Source: Dysosmobacter sp. Marseille-Q4140 (GTDB taxonomy: Bacteria; Bacillota; Clostridia; Oscillospirales; Oscillospiraceae). Taken from it: a DNA stretch of 64,000 nt. This document shows positions 41,277-50,532 of this stretch, in pieces. The stretch covers positions 1,364,001 through 1,428,000 of the forward strand of contig CP073694.1 of the NCBI GenBank assembly GCA_018228705.1, in the 5' to 3' direction. The position numbers and the translations under genes are program-made. The notes under the pieces were generated by a model that searched no databases, was not told the origin of the DNA, and was given only the letters and a program-made list of their open reading frames with translations. Every line of letters starts with the position of its first letter. Within the stretch, counting starts at the first letter, position 1.

Positions 41277-42038
41277 TCACGCCTCGCTTTCACAAAAATC
41301 AAATTCCATGCTCATCTGCCCGCCGCAGAGCATCATCCGCAGGAGGTCCTTCCCCTGGGGCGTGATAAGGGTCTGCTGGCGGAAATGCCCGTACTTCCAG
41401 AAGTCCTTCACCTGGAACAGCCCCTTATTGGAGGGCTTGGCGTAGGGCAGAAGGTATCCGGCCGGGCAGCGGTAGAGGAAGCCCTCCTCCATCAGGAAGC
41501 GGCAGAAGTCGCGCTCGCCCACGCCCAGCTCCTTGGCTGTGGCCCGGATATTGGTGCAGTTGCCGGGGCGCACAAAGGCGTCGTAAAAATCCGCTTTCGG
41601 CCGCAGCCGTTCCACCTCCCCGGTAAGGCGGCGGTTCTTCTCATGCTCCGCCAGGAGCTGGTCCGCAAAGGAGAGAAGGATCTCCGGGTGCCTGGCCGCC
41701 TCCTCCAGCAGGGAGGGCGTCATGTAGCCCCCGGTCCTGCGGATCGTGGGAAGCACCTCATCGAACACCCATTTCTCAAACCGCTCCGCGCCGGGCAGCC
41801 GGCTATGAACGATCAGGCGGTAGACGTCGCCCTCCGGGAGGAAGGTCATTGTCTGGTCACCGCTTGCGGTGGGGATGGAACGTTTCGTTCCACCCCTCGC
41901 ATGGTCACGGACAGCCTTTCGGGGATTGCTGTACCCCAGGGCCTTTGCCACATCCGAACCGCAGAACAGGTATTTCCCGTCCTCCTCGATCACGCGGATA
42001 CTGCCAAATTCACTGTTTCTGAATATCTCCATGTTCAT
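41277..42038 (-). CDS. BRO/KilA-type phage antirepressor
   Basis: A 253-residue protein with an N-terminal BRO domain (FGSIRVIEEDGKYLFCGSDVAKALGYSNPRKAVRDHA...FLPEGDVYRLIVHSRLPGAERFEKWVFDEVLPTIRRTGGYM) and a C-terminal KilAC-type domain (ATAKELGVGERDFCRFLMEEGFLYR). Phage antirepressors inactivate CI-like repressors; in an ICE it may relieve repression by the XRE protein. It overlaps or abuts both neighbours. Confidence 0.85.
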   Translation of the reverse strand: MNMEIFRNSEFGSIRVIEEDGKYLFCGSDVAKALGYSNPRKAVRDHARGGTKRSIPTASGDQTMTFLPEGDVYRLIVHSRLPGAERFEKWVFDEVLPTIRRTGGYMTPSLLEEAARHPEILLSFADQLLAEHEKNRRLTGEVERLRPKADFYDAFVRPGNCTNIRATAKELGVGERDFCRFLMEEGFLYRCPAGYLLPYAKPSNKGLFQVKDFWKYGHFRQQTLITPQGKDLLRMMLCGGQMSMEFDFCESEA

Positions 42039-42040
42039 AT

Positions 42041-44464
42041 TCACGCCTCCGTTTCCGCCGCGTGCTCCACCTCGCTGGGCTTGGTGGTAAGCAGCTTATA
42101 AAGCTCCGTGTCCTTTGGGAAGTCGTCCGCAAAGGGCAGGATCACATTGTTGAAGAACAGCAGCCCATGGCCCGGCTCGGAATTGGTCACATAGGCAAGC
42201 TGTTCCGCCGAAATGCCCAGCCGCTCCGCCAAAATCTTGCGGTCGCCGGCGGCCTGGTTGAGCATATAGATGAAATCGCTGTTTTCCAGGATGTTCTCGA
42301 TCTCCGGGGAGGAGAGCAGGTCCTTGGGGTTCTGGGTCGCCCCGGTGGGCACCCCGCCCCATTTTCTAAACCGTTTCCAGATCTCCGCCGAATAGGCCGC
42401 CGTCTGCTCCTCCTTCAGCAGGAGGTGGAACTCGTCCACGAAATACCAGGTGGAGCGCCCAATGGCCCGGTTGATGGTGACGGTGTTCCACACCGCATCC
42501 TGGACAATGAGCATCCCCGGCTTTTTCAGGTTTTTGCCCAGACCCTTGATGTCAAAGCAGACCAGCCGGTTGCGGATGTCCACGGTAGTGCGGTGATTAA
42601 AGAAGTTCAGCGAACCGTTCACATACAGGTCCAGCGCCTGGGCCACCCGGTCGGCCTCCGGGATGCCCTGCGCCAGCAGCGCCTCCATCAGGTCGCCCAG
42701 GATGGGCATATTCTCCGGCCGGGGGTCTGCGAAGTAGGGCTGGTAGATCTTCTGCACCGCCCGGTCGATGACCGTTTTCTCGATGGCCTCCAGCCCCGTC
42801 TTGCTCCCCATGATGAGCTCGCAGAAGGACAGGACAAAATCACTTTTCAGCGCCAGGGGGTTCTCCTCATCCGAATAATTCAGGTTGATGTCCAGGGGGT
42901 TCACATAGTCGGTGCTGGACGGGGACAGCCGGATCACCTGCCCGCCCAGTCGGCGCACCAGGGGCGAATACTCGTCCTCCGGGTCGCAGATGATGACATT
43001 ATCTTTTGTGGTCAGGATGATGAAAGTGATCTCCCGCTTGCAGCTCATGGACTTGCCGCTGCCCGGCGTGCCGAACACCAGCCCGTTGGGGCTTCTGGAC
43101 TGTTTGCGGTCCAGAAGGATCATGTTGTTACTCAAAGCGTTGAGGCCGTAGTACATGGCGTCCCCGCCCATAAACAGCTCCTGGGTGACGAAGGGGACGA
43201 ACACCGCCAGCGCCGAAGTGGTGAGGCTCCGCTCGATTTTGATACGGTTGAGCCCCAGGGGAAGGCTGCTCATCAGTCCGTCCTCCTGCTGGAAGTCCAG
43301 CCGGGTGAGGAGGCAGTTGTAGGTCTGCGCCACGCTGGCCGCCTGGGACACGGCAATCTCCAGCTTCTGCTTGGTCTCCGCCATGTGCATGACCAGGAAG
43401 GTCAGATTGAACATTCGCTCATTCCTGCTTTGCAGGTCCTGGAGGATGGTCTTTGCCGCGCCGCCGTAGGTGGCAAGGTCGCTGGGGAGGATGTCCATGT
43501 CGTAGCCGCTGCGTACCGCCCGCTTCTGCTCCGCGATCTTCATGGCGTCCAAATCCGTGATCTTGCGCTTGACCATCTTGATGGCCTCGTTCTGGTTGAT
43601 GCCCCGGATGTGCATAGTTACCAGGATGTTGCCCTCGGTCTCCATAAACTCCGCCAAAATGCGGTCGTGGATCTCCGGGGCGGTGATCTGCAAAAAGCTC
43701 ACCGCCCCGTACATCTCGCCAATGCGGAAGGTGCGGGTCTCCCCGAAGTGGAAGGAGGACGGGGCGATGAAGTCCTTGACCGAAAGGCCGCTGGGCACCA
43801 GCCAGTCCCAATCGAAGGCAAACTTGCCTCCCTCCGGGTGGAGGATGCCGTGAAGCAGCTCCAGCCGCTCTTTCCCGTCCAGCACATGGGCGGCGGCGCC
43901 CATGACCTTGAAGCGGTTGAGGGTGTCGGTCTCGATGCGGGCGAAGCGCGCCCGCGCCGCCGCCAGGTTTTCCGCCTCGATGGTCAGGGTCACATACTTG
44001 GTTTTCACATAGCCGTTGCTGCCCCGCTCATACTGGAAGCGGAGTATCCCGGCCGCGTCCTCCCGGACAGGGTCCAGGTCGTCCCCCTGGGGGCGGATGC
44101 CGAACAGGTCCTCCTCCGGCCCATGCTCCACATACCGGCTGCTGAGCGACACCTGCACCCCAATGGTGGGGTCGTAGCCATTGTAGAAATCGCAGAGGTG
44201 TTCAAAAATATCCCGCTGATCCTCCGGCGAAGCCAGACGGTAGTTGACGTCCTCGAAGGCGATGGTCTTGGAGAAGGCCCCGCCCTCCAGCCGGCACAGG
44301 CCGTCCGGGAACATATTGCGGAAGGGGATGCTCTCCTGCACTGTATGGGCTTTCCCGTCCCCCTTGGCTTGGCGGACCACCGCCTCGATCTGCTTACGCT
44401 CGGCGCGGGTCAGCTTGCGCCTTGCCCCTGCCGGTTTTGCGGGTCTTGCCGTTTTTGCCTGCAA
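42041..44464 (-). CDS. VirB4-family conjugation ATPase
   Basis: An 807-residue ATPase of the type IV secretion channel. Walker A FGTPGSGKSMSCKREI (about 460), Walker B TWYFVDEFHLLL (about 690), and N-terminal VirB4 features (RNMFPDGLCRLEGGAFSKTIAFEDVNYRLA). It energises substrate transfer at the inner face of the membrane. Overlaps the PrgI gene by 71 bases and begins at ATG 44464, with a basic proline-rich tail in the first 25 residues. Confidence 0.93.
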   Translation of the reverse strand: MQAKTARPAKPAGARRKLTRAERKQIEAVVRQAKGDGKAHTVQESIPFRNMFPDGLCRLEGGAFSKTIAFEDVNYRLASPEDQRDIFEHLCDFYNGYDPTIGVQVSLSSRYVEHGPEEDLFGIRPQGDDLDPVREDAAGILRFQYERGSNGYVKTKYVTLTIEAENLAAARARFARIETDTLNRFKVMGAAAHVLDGKERLELLHGILHPEGGKFAFDWDWLVPSGLSVKDFIAPSSFHFGETRTFRIGEMYGAVSFLQITAPEIHDRILAEFMETEGNILVTMHIRGINQNEAIKMVKRKITDLDAMKIAEQKRAVRSGYDMDILPSDLATYGGAAKTILQDLQSRNERMFNLTFLVMHMAETKQKLEIAVSQAASVAQTYNCLLTRLDFQQEDGLMSSLPLGLNRIKIERSLTTSALAVFVPFVTQELFMGGDAMYYGLNALSNNMILLDRKQSRSPNGLVFGTPGSGKSMSCKREITFIILTTKDNVIICDPEDEYSPLVRRLGGQVIRLSPSSTDYVNPLDINLNYSDEENPLALKSDFVLSFCELIMGSKTGLEAIEKTVIDRAVQKIYQPYFADPRPENMPILGDLMEALLAQGIPEADRVAQALDLYVNGSLNFFNHRTTVDIRNRLVCFDIKGLGKNLKKPGMLIVQDAVWNTVTINRAIGRSTWYFVDEFHLLLKEEQTAAYSAEIWKRFRKWGGVPTGATQNPKDLLSSPEIENILENSDFIYMLNQAAGDRKILAERLGISAEQLAYVTNSEPGHGLLFFNNVILPFADDFPKDTELYKLLTTKPSEVEHAAETEA

Positions 44465-44816
44465 TCGCTCTCACCTCCTGTTCCAATTCGTACTGCCGCA
44501 CCAGGGCGGAGTACAGGTTGTTGGTCTGGTAGATCCGCGTCTTTGGGCGGATAAATTTGTTTTCAATGAGATGTCCCAGGAACACCTCCAGGGGCTGCCC
44601 GTTCTTCTCGTACATGGCGAACAGGAAGAAGGGAAGCATCACCAGGATCATGCACAGGGCCGCCGTGGTGGTGCCAAGTGCCCCCTTGGTCAAAAAGAAA
44701 AGCGGCACGCCGATAATTGCCGCCGCTCCGAAACAGATCACCTGCCGTTTGGTCAGCCCGAACAGGACCTTGCTCTGTACCTTGCTCAGGTCCTTCGGGA
44801 TCGTTACATAGGCCAA
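44394..44816 (-). CDS. PrgI family (VirB3-like) membrane protein
   Basis: A 140-residue protein: TIPKDLSKVQSKVLFGLTKRQVICFGAAAIIGVPLFFLTKGALGTTTAALCMILVMLPFFLFAMYEKNG is the PrgI domain with two membrane helices, and the basic C terminus overlaps the VirB4 start. In this class PrgI partners VirB4. Confidence 0.9.
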   Translation of the reverse strand: MAYVTIPKDLSKVQSKVLFGLTKRQVICFGAAAIIGVPLFFLTKGALGTTTAALCMILVMLPFFLFAMYEKNGQPLEVFLGHLIENKFIRPKTRIYQTNNLYSALVRQYELEQEVRAIAGKNGKTRKTGRGKAQADPRRA

Positions 44817-44821
44817 TAAAA

Positions 44822-45379
44822 TCAGCTCCTTTCCGCAAGCTGAATGTTGCTTGCTACTTCATTTCCCCATACATCCCAGCCGGGGGTCGCCTGCCGGGCG
44901 AACAGCTCGATCCGGGGGACGTCCCCCATCAGGGCCTCGATCCGGCGCCGCGCCTCATCCGGCTTTTTGCTGTGCTCCTCAACATGGGAGAGGATGACCT
45001 GCTTGACGTCCCTGGCTGCCCGTTTCGGGTGCCCGCGGGTCGCCAGCAGGCAGATCTCCGCGTTGGCGCGGGTCCAGTATCCCATCCCGGTGAAGATGTT
45101 GTCCGATTTGCGGCACTGCTTCACCCACACGAAGGCCACCGTCTTGAAGGTGAAGCCCCAGGCGTCCATAACGCCCCAGCCCTCCCGGAGCATGGGGAAG
45201 GTGATCCAGAGGAACAGGGCGCAGTCCCTGGCTGCAAGCCGGGACACGGGCAGCGCCTTGATGGCCTCTATGCTCATGGTCGGATAATGGCTTTCCGCGC
45301 TCCGGCCCGCGCCCTTTTTGCTCCATACCTTGTAGGACCAGGGCGGGTCCGCGTAAATGACATTGTATTTCTTCTCCAT
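44822..45379 (-). CDS. MT-A70 family adenine DNA methyltransferase
   Basis: A 185-residue enzyme. The catalytic DPPW is in YADPPWSYKVW (about 9-19), with SHYPTMSIEAIKALPV and the SAM motif in the later part (RIELFARQATPGWDVWGNEV). It probably makes N6-methyladenine and protects ICE DNA from restriction. It is located between VirB6-like and PrgI genes, 12 bases after the former. Confidence 0.9.
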   Translation of the reverse strand: MEKKYNVIYADPPWSYKVWSKKGAGRSAESHYPTMSIEAIKALPVSRLAARDCALFLWITFPMLREGWGVMDAWGFTFKTVAFVWVKQCRKSDNIFTGMGYWTRANAEICLLATRGHPKRAARDVKQVILSHVEEHSKKPDEARRRIEALMGDVPRIELFARQATPGWDVWGNEVASNIQLAERS

Positions 45380-45391
45380 ATCGGCCTCCCC

Positions 45392-46258
45392 CTAATGCGC
45401 CCCAAACAGGGACTTTGCGAGGCTGCCGGTCTTAAAGAGGGTGAAGCACAGGAGCACCGTGTACCCCATGCACCCCCAGATGGCGCCGGAAATGTTGTCG
45501 CCGCTCAGGGAGATGCCCTCCACCAGCACCGCGTAGATGCCCACGCAGATCATAATGAGGAACGCCTGGAAGCCCAGGGCCAGCAGGGAGCGGAGATAGT
45601 TCTGCCCCGTGTTGCCCCATTCCCGGTTCACCATCGTGGCAAAGGGGATGGAACCTATCGAGGTCACCAAATACACCTCAATCATCCTTCCGTAGATCAC
45701 CAGGAAGATACAGATGGAGAGGATCTGCGTACACAGCCCCACAAAGATGCTCTGGAACCACAGCCCCAGCAAAGCGCCGATACTCCAGTCCGCGAGCTGG
45801 GTCTCCAGGTCGGCGGTCACGCCGGATATGTCGATGCCCGCGTCCGAAATGATGACGCCGGCGCTCTGGCTGACCACGTTCTGCGCCACATCGAACACCG
45901 CCATGACGATGTTCCAGGTGTTGGTGACGATGAGCACCGCGCAGAAGGTCTTGAAGATCCACTTGAAGAAGATCCAGGTGTCGAAGTCGTGGAGGTTGTT
46001 CTTTTCTACGATGAGCTGGATGAGCTCATAGCACATGACAAAGGTGAGGACGATGCCGGCGATGGGGACGATCACGGTCTCCGAGAGGTTGCGGACCATG
46101 TTGAAAATGCCGCTGTTCCACGCGGAAGGCGTCATGCCCACCTCCCCGGCGATCTCGCCCACCTTGGTATTCAGGGTATCAAACATCCCGGTCAGGTTTG
46201 AAATGATACCGTCGATGAGCAGTTCCTGGAACCACTCCTGTATCGCGTCAAAGATCAA
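45392..46258 (-). CDS. VirB6/TrbL-like conjugation membrane protein
   Basis: A 288-residue protein with about six helices (TVIVPIAGIVLTFVMCYELIQLIV; FKWIFKTFCAVLIVTNTWNIVMA; IGALLGLWFQSIFVGLCTQILSICIFLVIYGRM; LLALGFQAFLIMICVGIYAVLVEG; MGYTVLLCFTLFKTGSL). This is the pore-like VirB6 position in Tn1549 systems. A hairpin (about 46279-46306, ggaggccccg/cggggcctcc) lies between it and the maff2 remnant. Confidence 0.87.
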   Translation of the reverse strand: MIFDAIQEWFQELLIDGIISNLTGMFDTLNTKVGEIAGEVGMTPSAWNSGIFNMVRNLSETVIVPIAGIVLTFVMCYELIQLIVEKNNLHDFDTWIFFKWIFKTFCAVLIVTNTWNIVMAVFDVAQNVVSQSAGVIISDAGIDISGVTADLETQLADWSIGALLGLWFQSIFVGLCTQILSICIFLVIYGRMIEVYLVTSIGSIPFATMVNREWGNTGQNYLRSLLALGFQAFLIMICVGIYAVLVEGISLSGDNISGAIWGCMGYTVLLCFTLFKTGSLAKSLFGAH

Positions 46259-46324
46259 CGGGGATCACCTCCTTTCCGGGAGGCCCCGTGTGCCGGGGCC
46301 TCCCGTGGGGTCTGCTGGCAGACA

Positions 46325-46420
46325 TCAGGCGGAGAGCAGGCCGGACAGCAGGGGGATCAGGGTCAGGCCGATGAGGGCGACACCGCCGCCGGCCATGAGC
46401 TGCTTGATGCCCTGGCTTTT
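46325..46420 (-). pseudogene. maff2 3' fragment (split by the 12.3-kb element)
   Basis: On the minus strand it reads KSQGIKQLMAGGGVALIGLTLIPLLSGLLSA and stop, the C-terminal half of a Maff2-type small membrane protein. Its 5' half is at 58732-58856. Removing the insert and one copy of the 2-bp duplication gives one open frame of 72 residues. Confidence 0.88.
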
Positions 46421-46444
46421 TGCTTATGTGTGATAAAGAAGCAA
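46421..46444 (+). repeat. Left terminal inverted repeat of the tet(W) element
   Basis: It starts tgcttatgtgtgataaagaa and ends gcaa; 19 of its 24 bases match the complement of 58708-58731. Confidence 0.85.
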
Positions 46445-46469
46445 TAGAAGTGCAAAAAATTTTGCCGTT

Positions 46470-46502
46470 CCTATCCGACACTTGGCCATTGTGTCGGATA
46501 GG
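46470..46502 (-). terminator. Hairpin after the recombinase gene
   Basis: A perfect 12-bp stem (cctatccgacac/gtgtcggatagg) with a 9-base loop, 9 bases past the recombinase stop. On the minus strand it is followed at some distance by a T run, so termination is likely but not certain. It may also be a recombinase binding structure. Confidence 0.6.
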
Positions 46503-46510
46503 TCGGGCGG

Positions 46511-48127
46511 TTATTCGGGCAAGTCAATCTTGCCGACAAAGCTGTAATAAATCTCAATGTCCTGCCTGCGGGTGCCGTTCTCATCATAGCTGCACTCATG
46601 CACCACAATTTTCTCGATCATTTCCCGCAAGAGAGTGGGGGTCAGTTCTTCAAAGGCAAGGTGCTTGCGGACAATGCCCATAAATTTCTCGGCGTTGACG
46701 GTAGCTGCCTGTGACTTGTCCAGTTCGGCTTGCAGGGCGGCGGCTCTCTTTTTCAGCTCCGCTTGCTCGGCTTCGTAGTCAGCCGACAGTTCCATGAAAC
46801 GCTCATCGCTGATTTTGCCGTTTACATTGTCCTCATACAGCCGCTTGATAATGCGGCTGATTTCAGAAATGCGTTCCTGCGCCTGTTCAAGCTGCTTGAT
46901 GGCTGCGGCGGTCTTTCGCTTGCCGCCGATCTCGTTCTGCTGGACAAGTAGTTTCACAAACCGGCTCTCATGCTTGGCTGCGTATTCGGTCACTTGCCGG
47001 AGATTTGCCAGGACACCAGCGGTCAACAGATCGGTGCGGATAAAGTGCGCCGTACAGTTGCGGGTGCGCTTCTTGTAGCTGCCGCAGATGTAGCAGTCCT
47101 GTTTGCGGTCTTTGTTCTGATACCGCTGCTGATACAGCACATGGCCGCAGTCGGCGCAGAACAAAATCCCGGAGAACAGCCCCACTTCATCGTAGCGGTT
47201 CGGGCGTTTGCGCTGTTTGCGTAACTCCTGCACCCGTTCCCATGTTTCCTTGTCGATGATCGGCTCATGGTGGTTCTCGAAAATGGCCTGCTTCTCGACG
47301 GGGTTCTCTATGCTGTGCTTGACCTTATAAGAAGGCTTTTCCGTTTTGAAGTTCACCAGACATCCGGTGTACTCTCGGTTTTCGAGGATATGAACGACGG
47401 TGTTGGTCGCCCATTTGCACTCATAGCCTGGGTGATAACGGCGGGTGCTGCCTGTCCGCTGATATTCCAGCGTCCCCGGCGTGGGGATTTGCTGCTCCGT
47501 CAGCATACGGGCAATCTTGGTCGGGCCGTTCCCGGCAAGGCAAAGCTGGTAAATCTGCTGCACCACCGGGGCGGCTTCCTCGTCTATAATAAAATTCTCG
47601 TCCTCGTCCATCACATAGCCGTAAACCGGCTTGCTGGTAACAGGCTTGCCGCTCATGCCTTTTGACTTTTTCACTGCCTTGATTTTCTTGCTCGTATCTC
47701 TCACCAGCCATTCATTGAACAGATTTCGCAGCGGGGTAAAATCGTTGTCCATGCCCTCGCTGGCACTGTCCACATTATCGTTGACAGCGATAAAACGCAC
47801 ACCCTTTTGAGGGAACAGCATTTCCGTGTAAAACCCTACCTGCAAGTAGTTTCGCCCTAACCGGCTCATGTCCTTGACGATGACCGTACCCACTTTCCCG
47901 GCTTCAATGTCCGCAAGCATGGCTTGAAATCCGGGCCGCTGGAAGTTCGCGCCGGAAAAACCGTCGTCGGTGTACCAGCGCAGATTGGTAAAGCCGTTCT
48001 GTTTTGCGTAGGTTTCGAGTATCCTTTTTTGGTTCGATATGGAATTACTCTCGCCTTGCAATTCATCCTCGTGGGACAATCTCGGATAAAGGGCGGTAAT
48101 GAGGTTTTGGGTGGCTTGTCTTAACAT
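46511..48127 (-). CDS. Large serine recombinase (TnpX-like)
   Basis: A 538-residue recombinase that cuts out and inserts the element. Catalytic domain: TALYPRLSHEDELQGESNSISNQ (nucleophile Ser about 18), then GTVIVKDMSRLGRNYLQVG. A recombinase domain follows (PVYGYVMDEDENFIIDEEAAPVVQQIY), and a zinc-ribbon domain (LFCADCGHVLYQQRYQ...YICGSYKKRTRNCTAHFI) with a coiled coil and a DUF4368-type C terminus (FEELTPTLLREMIEKIVVHE). Located at one end of the element, as usual for this class. Confidence 0.95.
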   Translation of the reverse strand: MLRQATQNLITALYPRLSHEDELQGESNSISNQKRILETYAKQNGFTNLRWYTDDGFSGANFQRPGFQAMLADIEAGKVGTVIVKDMSRLGRNYLQVGFYTEMLFPQKGVRFIAVNDNVDSASEGMDNDFTPLRNLFNEWLVRDTSKKIKAVKKSKGMSGKPVTSKPVYGYVMDEDENFIIDEEAAPVVQQIYQLCLAGNGPTKIARMLTEQQIPTPGTLEYQRTGSTRRYHPGYECKWATNTVVHILENREYTGCLVNFKTEKPSYKVKHSIENPVEKQAIFENHHEPIIDKETWERVQELRKQRKRPNRYDEVGLFSGILFCADCGHVLYQQRYQNKDRKQDCYICGSYKKRTRNCTAHFIRTDLLTAGVLANLRQVTEYAAKHESRFVKLLVQQNEIGGKRKTAAAIKQLEQAQERISEISRIIKRLYEDNVNGKISDERFMELSADYEAEQAELKKRAAALQAELDKSQAATVNAEKFMGIVRKHLAFEELTPTLLREMIEKIVVHECSYDENGTRRQDIEIYYSFVGKIDLPE

Positions 48128-48352
48128 AAAATCCTCCGTTTCCGACAGCCAGCCCCACTATTCCGTGGTTTCATTGTACCACGGAACGGCGGGGGCTGTA
48201 CAGCGGCAAAAGCGTTAAATTTGCTTCTTTACAGCTTTTCAATTTTCCGATTTTTATGGTATGGGTTGTCGTCCCATATTTGCAGTAGAAAAGTTCATAA
48301 CTCCGTGGTATACTCTGATTTAACAAAAAAATCAGAAGTTAAAGGAGAAAAC

Positions 48353-48553
48353 ATGAAGTATACAATAGATGAATTAACCGCGGCCAAAAGGCAAATTGAT
48401 TCAACTCTGCACAAGCTAAGAGAAACAGTAAAAACATTTGAATCAAAGGATAATTCCGAGCGTTATAAATCACAAATCACATTGGCAAAGAGAAGAATAA
48501 AAGCCTTTGAAATTGCAAATTATTTTATAGAGAATGAGATTAAGAATTGCTAA
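48353..48553 (+). CDS. Small helical protein, unknown
   Basis: A 66-residue charged protein (MKYTIDELTAAKRQIDSTLHKLRETVKTF then IKAFEIANYFIENEIKNC), with AAAGGAG 5 bases before ATG, the only plus-strand gene in this part of the element, and AT-rich. It might be a coiled-coil protein; I do not recognise it. Confidence 0.65.
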   Translation: MKYTIDELTAAKRQIDSTLHKLRETVKTFESKDNSERYKSQITLAKRRIKAFEIANYFIENEIKNC

Positions 48554-48617
48554 AGCACTTCCGATTTTCGTTCCAGCGGTCATGCTCCCTGGCATGGCCG
48601 CTTTTCCATGCCCCGGT

Positions 48618-48812
48618 TCACGCCGGATAAGTCGGCTCCTGTGTAGCAGCGGCTTCCGCTTCCAGTACCCGCGCCATTTTGTCGGCGGCTGTGGTTGTGG
48701 TGTCTTTCTTGAAATAGCCGGACACGACAAGGACGGAATTGCCCATGCGGATTTCCGTCACACAGTCAGGGCGGCGGGTGGTGCGGGTGTCGTGCTGCTT
48801 GTTATCTGCCAT
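48618..48812 (-). CDS. TnpW-like small transposon protein
   Basis: A 64-residue protein (RRPDCVTEIRMGNSVLVVSGYFKKDTTTTAADKMARVLEAE), the TnpW-type peptide often found between the DnaC-like gene and the recombinase in these elements; no proven function. AAAGGAG lies 8 bases before ATG. Confidence 0.75.
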   Translation of the reverse strand: MADNKQHDTRTTRRPDCVTEIRMGNSVLVVSGYFKKDTTTTAADKMARVLEAEAAATQEPTYPA

Positions 48813-48826
48813 AGGCAATACTCCTT

Positions 48827-49669
48827 TCAGTCGGTAATCAGTTTCTTCATGCTCTCCATTTTCCGCTTGGCGGTTTCCTGCCGGAAGTTGTCGCCGGTAA
48901 AGCGTACCGGGACGCACATGGAAAGCAGGCGGTCATAAATCCGGGAATGGGCGGTGTCCTCCGGGTTGTGCAGGTCGTCCAGCGTAAGGTTGGTCGTGAC
49001 GATCAGCGGCTTGCCGCTGCGGTAACGGCTGTCAATCACATTGAACACCTGTTCCAGCCCGTATTCCGTCCCGCGTTCCATGCCGAAGTCGTCAAGGATC
49101 AGCAGCGGATAACGACAAAGGCGGGAAATGTACTCGTTGCGCCCCTCAAAGCTGGCGGCAAGGTCATTGAGGATAAGAGCAAAGTTCGTCATGCGGACGG
49201 GGATTTCTTTCTCCATGAGGGCGTTTGCGATACAGCCTGCAAGGTAGCTTTTGCCGGTGCCTACGCCGCCCCAGAACAGGCAGCCGATATTGTCTGTCCG
49301 CATATCTTCCCAATGCTCCACATACCGGCGGGCAAGCCCGGTCTGCGGGTTCCTGCCGTTGTCGTTCTCGAAAGTCCAGTCCCGCATGGTGGGGTCGGTA
49401 AAGCCCCGGCGTTTCAGTTCTTCCACGGTGTCAAGGTGTCTGCGCCGCTTTTCGGCGGCTTCCCGTTCCTCGCGGGCGGTTCTCTGGCAGTCGCACTCTG
49501 CCGGGTGGCGGTCGCGCCCGAAGATAGCGGCCTTATCCGGCGCAAAATAGGCTTCTTTCGGCTTGCGGCACTTGCCGCAGTACAGTAAACCGTCCTCGCC
49601 GGTGTAGTCCTCCGGCTCCGGGATGGTGGTCGTCATATTCTCCAAAACCGCGTTGATTTCATTCTTCAT
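48827..49669 (-). CDS. DnaC/IstB-like AAA+ ATPase
   Basis: A 280-residue helicase-loader-like ATPase. Zinc-type motif CGKCRKPKEAYFA near the start (about 35-47), Walker A WGGVGTGKSYLAGCIAN (about 130), Walker B PLLILDDFGMERGTEYG (about 195), sensor TTNLTLDDL. It probably helps RepA replicate the excised circle. ATG at 49669 overlaps the RepA stop by 4 bases. Confidence 0.9.
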   Translation of the reverse strand: MKNEINAVLENMTTTIPEPEDYTGEDGLLYCGKCRKPKEAYFAPDKAAIFGRDRHPAECDCQRTAREEREAAEKRRRHLDTVEELKRRGFTDPTMRDWTFENDNGRNPQTGLARRYVEHWEDMRTDNIGCLFWGGVGTGKSYLAGCIANALMEKEIPVRMTNFALILNDLAASFEGRNEYISRLCRYPLLILDDFGMERGTEYGLEQVFNVIDSRYRSGKPLIVTTNLTLDDLHNPEDTAHSRIYDRLLSMCVPVRFTGDNFRQETAKRKMESMKKLITD

Positions 49670-50460
49670 AAACTCTCGCCCTCCTTGCATGAGTAGTCTG
49701 GTATGCCCTTTTTAGGGGCTTCCTTTTTGTCGTTCCCCGCCCATATCCGCAGGGCGGCGGCATAGTTCTGGTAGCTTTTCCCGTTGGCGGCAAGGTAGCG
49801 GCTCATTTCCTCGATGAACCGTTCCAGCCTGTCAGGGTACTCTGCCTGCAACTCGTCGTATTCGGTCTGTGACAGAAAAATATTTCCATATCGGCCATAG
49901 GGCGCGGACGGCCCCCCACTCACTCCCTTTGTTTGGCTCTCTGTAAGGTTGTTTATAGTAGTTTGGTTAGGGGACGGTTTTCCGACCATCATAAGGTCGG
50001 TTTTCTGACCATCAGTAGGACGGTTTTCCGGCTCTATGAGGGGCGGACTTCCGGCCATCAGTTGGTCTGAAAACTGTACCTGTGGCACTGGCGGTACTTT
50101 GACATAAAGCCGGTTCGGTGCGGAGAAGCCGCCCCGTTCCCGTTCCAACAGCCCCGCCGTGTCCAGTTCATTAAGCGCCCCCTTGATGGTGGTGCTGCCT
50201 TTATCCAGTATTTCTGCTATCTCCGCGATGGGATAGATAATATAAATCCTGCCCTCGTCGTCCAGCCACTTGTTTTTCTGGGAGAGGGTGGAACGGTCTA
50301 ACAGCAGCGAATACAGCAGCTTGGCGGTCTGTGAAATCTCCATTTTCAGCAGGAAACGGGGATACGGCAGATAGGCGGGCAGCCGCGTGTCTGCCCTGAT
50401 ATAATCAGCGATAGGATCACCTCCCTGTGTTCGGGTTGATTTTGGCGTATTGTCACGCAT
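49666..50460 (-). CDS. repA: Replication initiator RepA (N-terminal winged helix type)
   Basis: A 264-residue initiator: YIRADTRLPAYLPYPRFLLKMEISQTAKLLYSLLLDRSTLSQKNKWLDDEGRIYIIYPIAEIAEILDKGSTTIKGALNELDTAGLLERERGG is the RepA_N domain. The C-terminal part (EYDELQAEYPDRLERFIEEMSRYLAANGKSYQNYAAALRIWA) is a DUF6017-like tail common in these elements. It gives the circular form a means to replicate. The ATG at 50460 is chosen since the region upstream lacks family homology. Confidence 0.87.
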   Translation of the reverse strand: MRDNTPKSTRTQGGDPIADYIRADTRLPAYLPYPRFLLKMEISQTAKLLYSLLLDRSTLSQKNKWLDDEGRIYIIYPIAEIAEILDKGSTTIKGALNELDTAGLLERERGGFSAPNRLYVKVPPVPQVQFSDQLMAGSPPLIEPENRPTDGQKTDLMMVGKPSPNQTTINNLTESQTKGVSGGPSAPYGRYGNIFLSQTEYDELQAEYPDRLERFIEEMSRYLAANGKSYQNYAAALRIWAGNDKKEAPKKGIPDYSCKEGESL

Positions 50461-50532
50461 TAAAACGCCGTTTCCGGGGGAAAAGGATAAATGTATCGCG
50501 TACCCTTTGACACCCACGAAAAAAGCCTTGAT

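Noticed and set aside
42062-44554. 830-codon plus-strand frame over virB4
   Set aside because: Shadow frame; VirB4 on the minus strand is clear.
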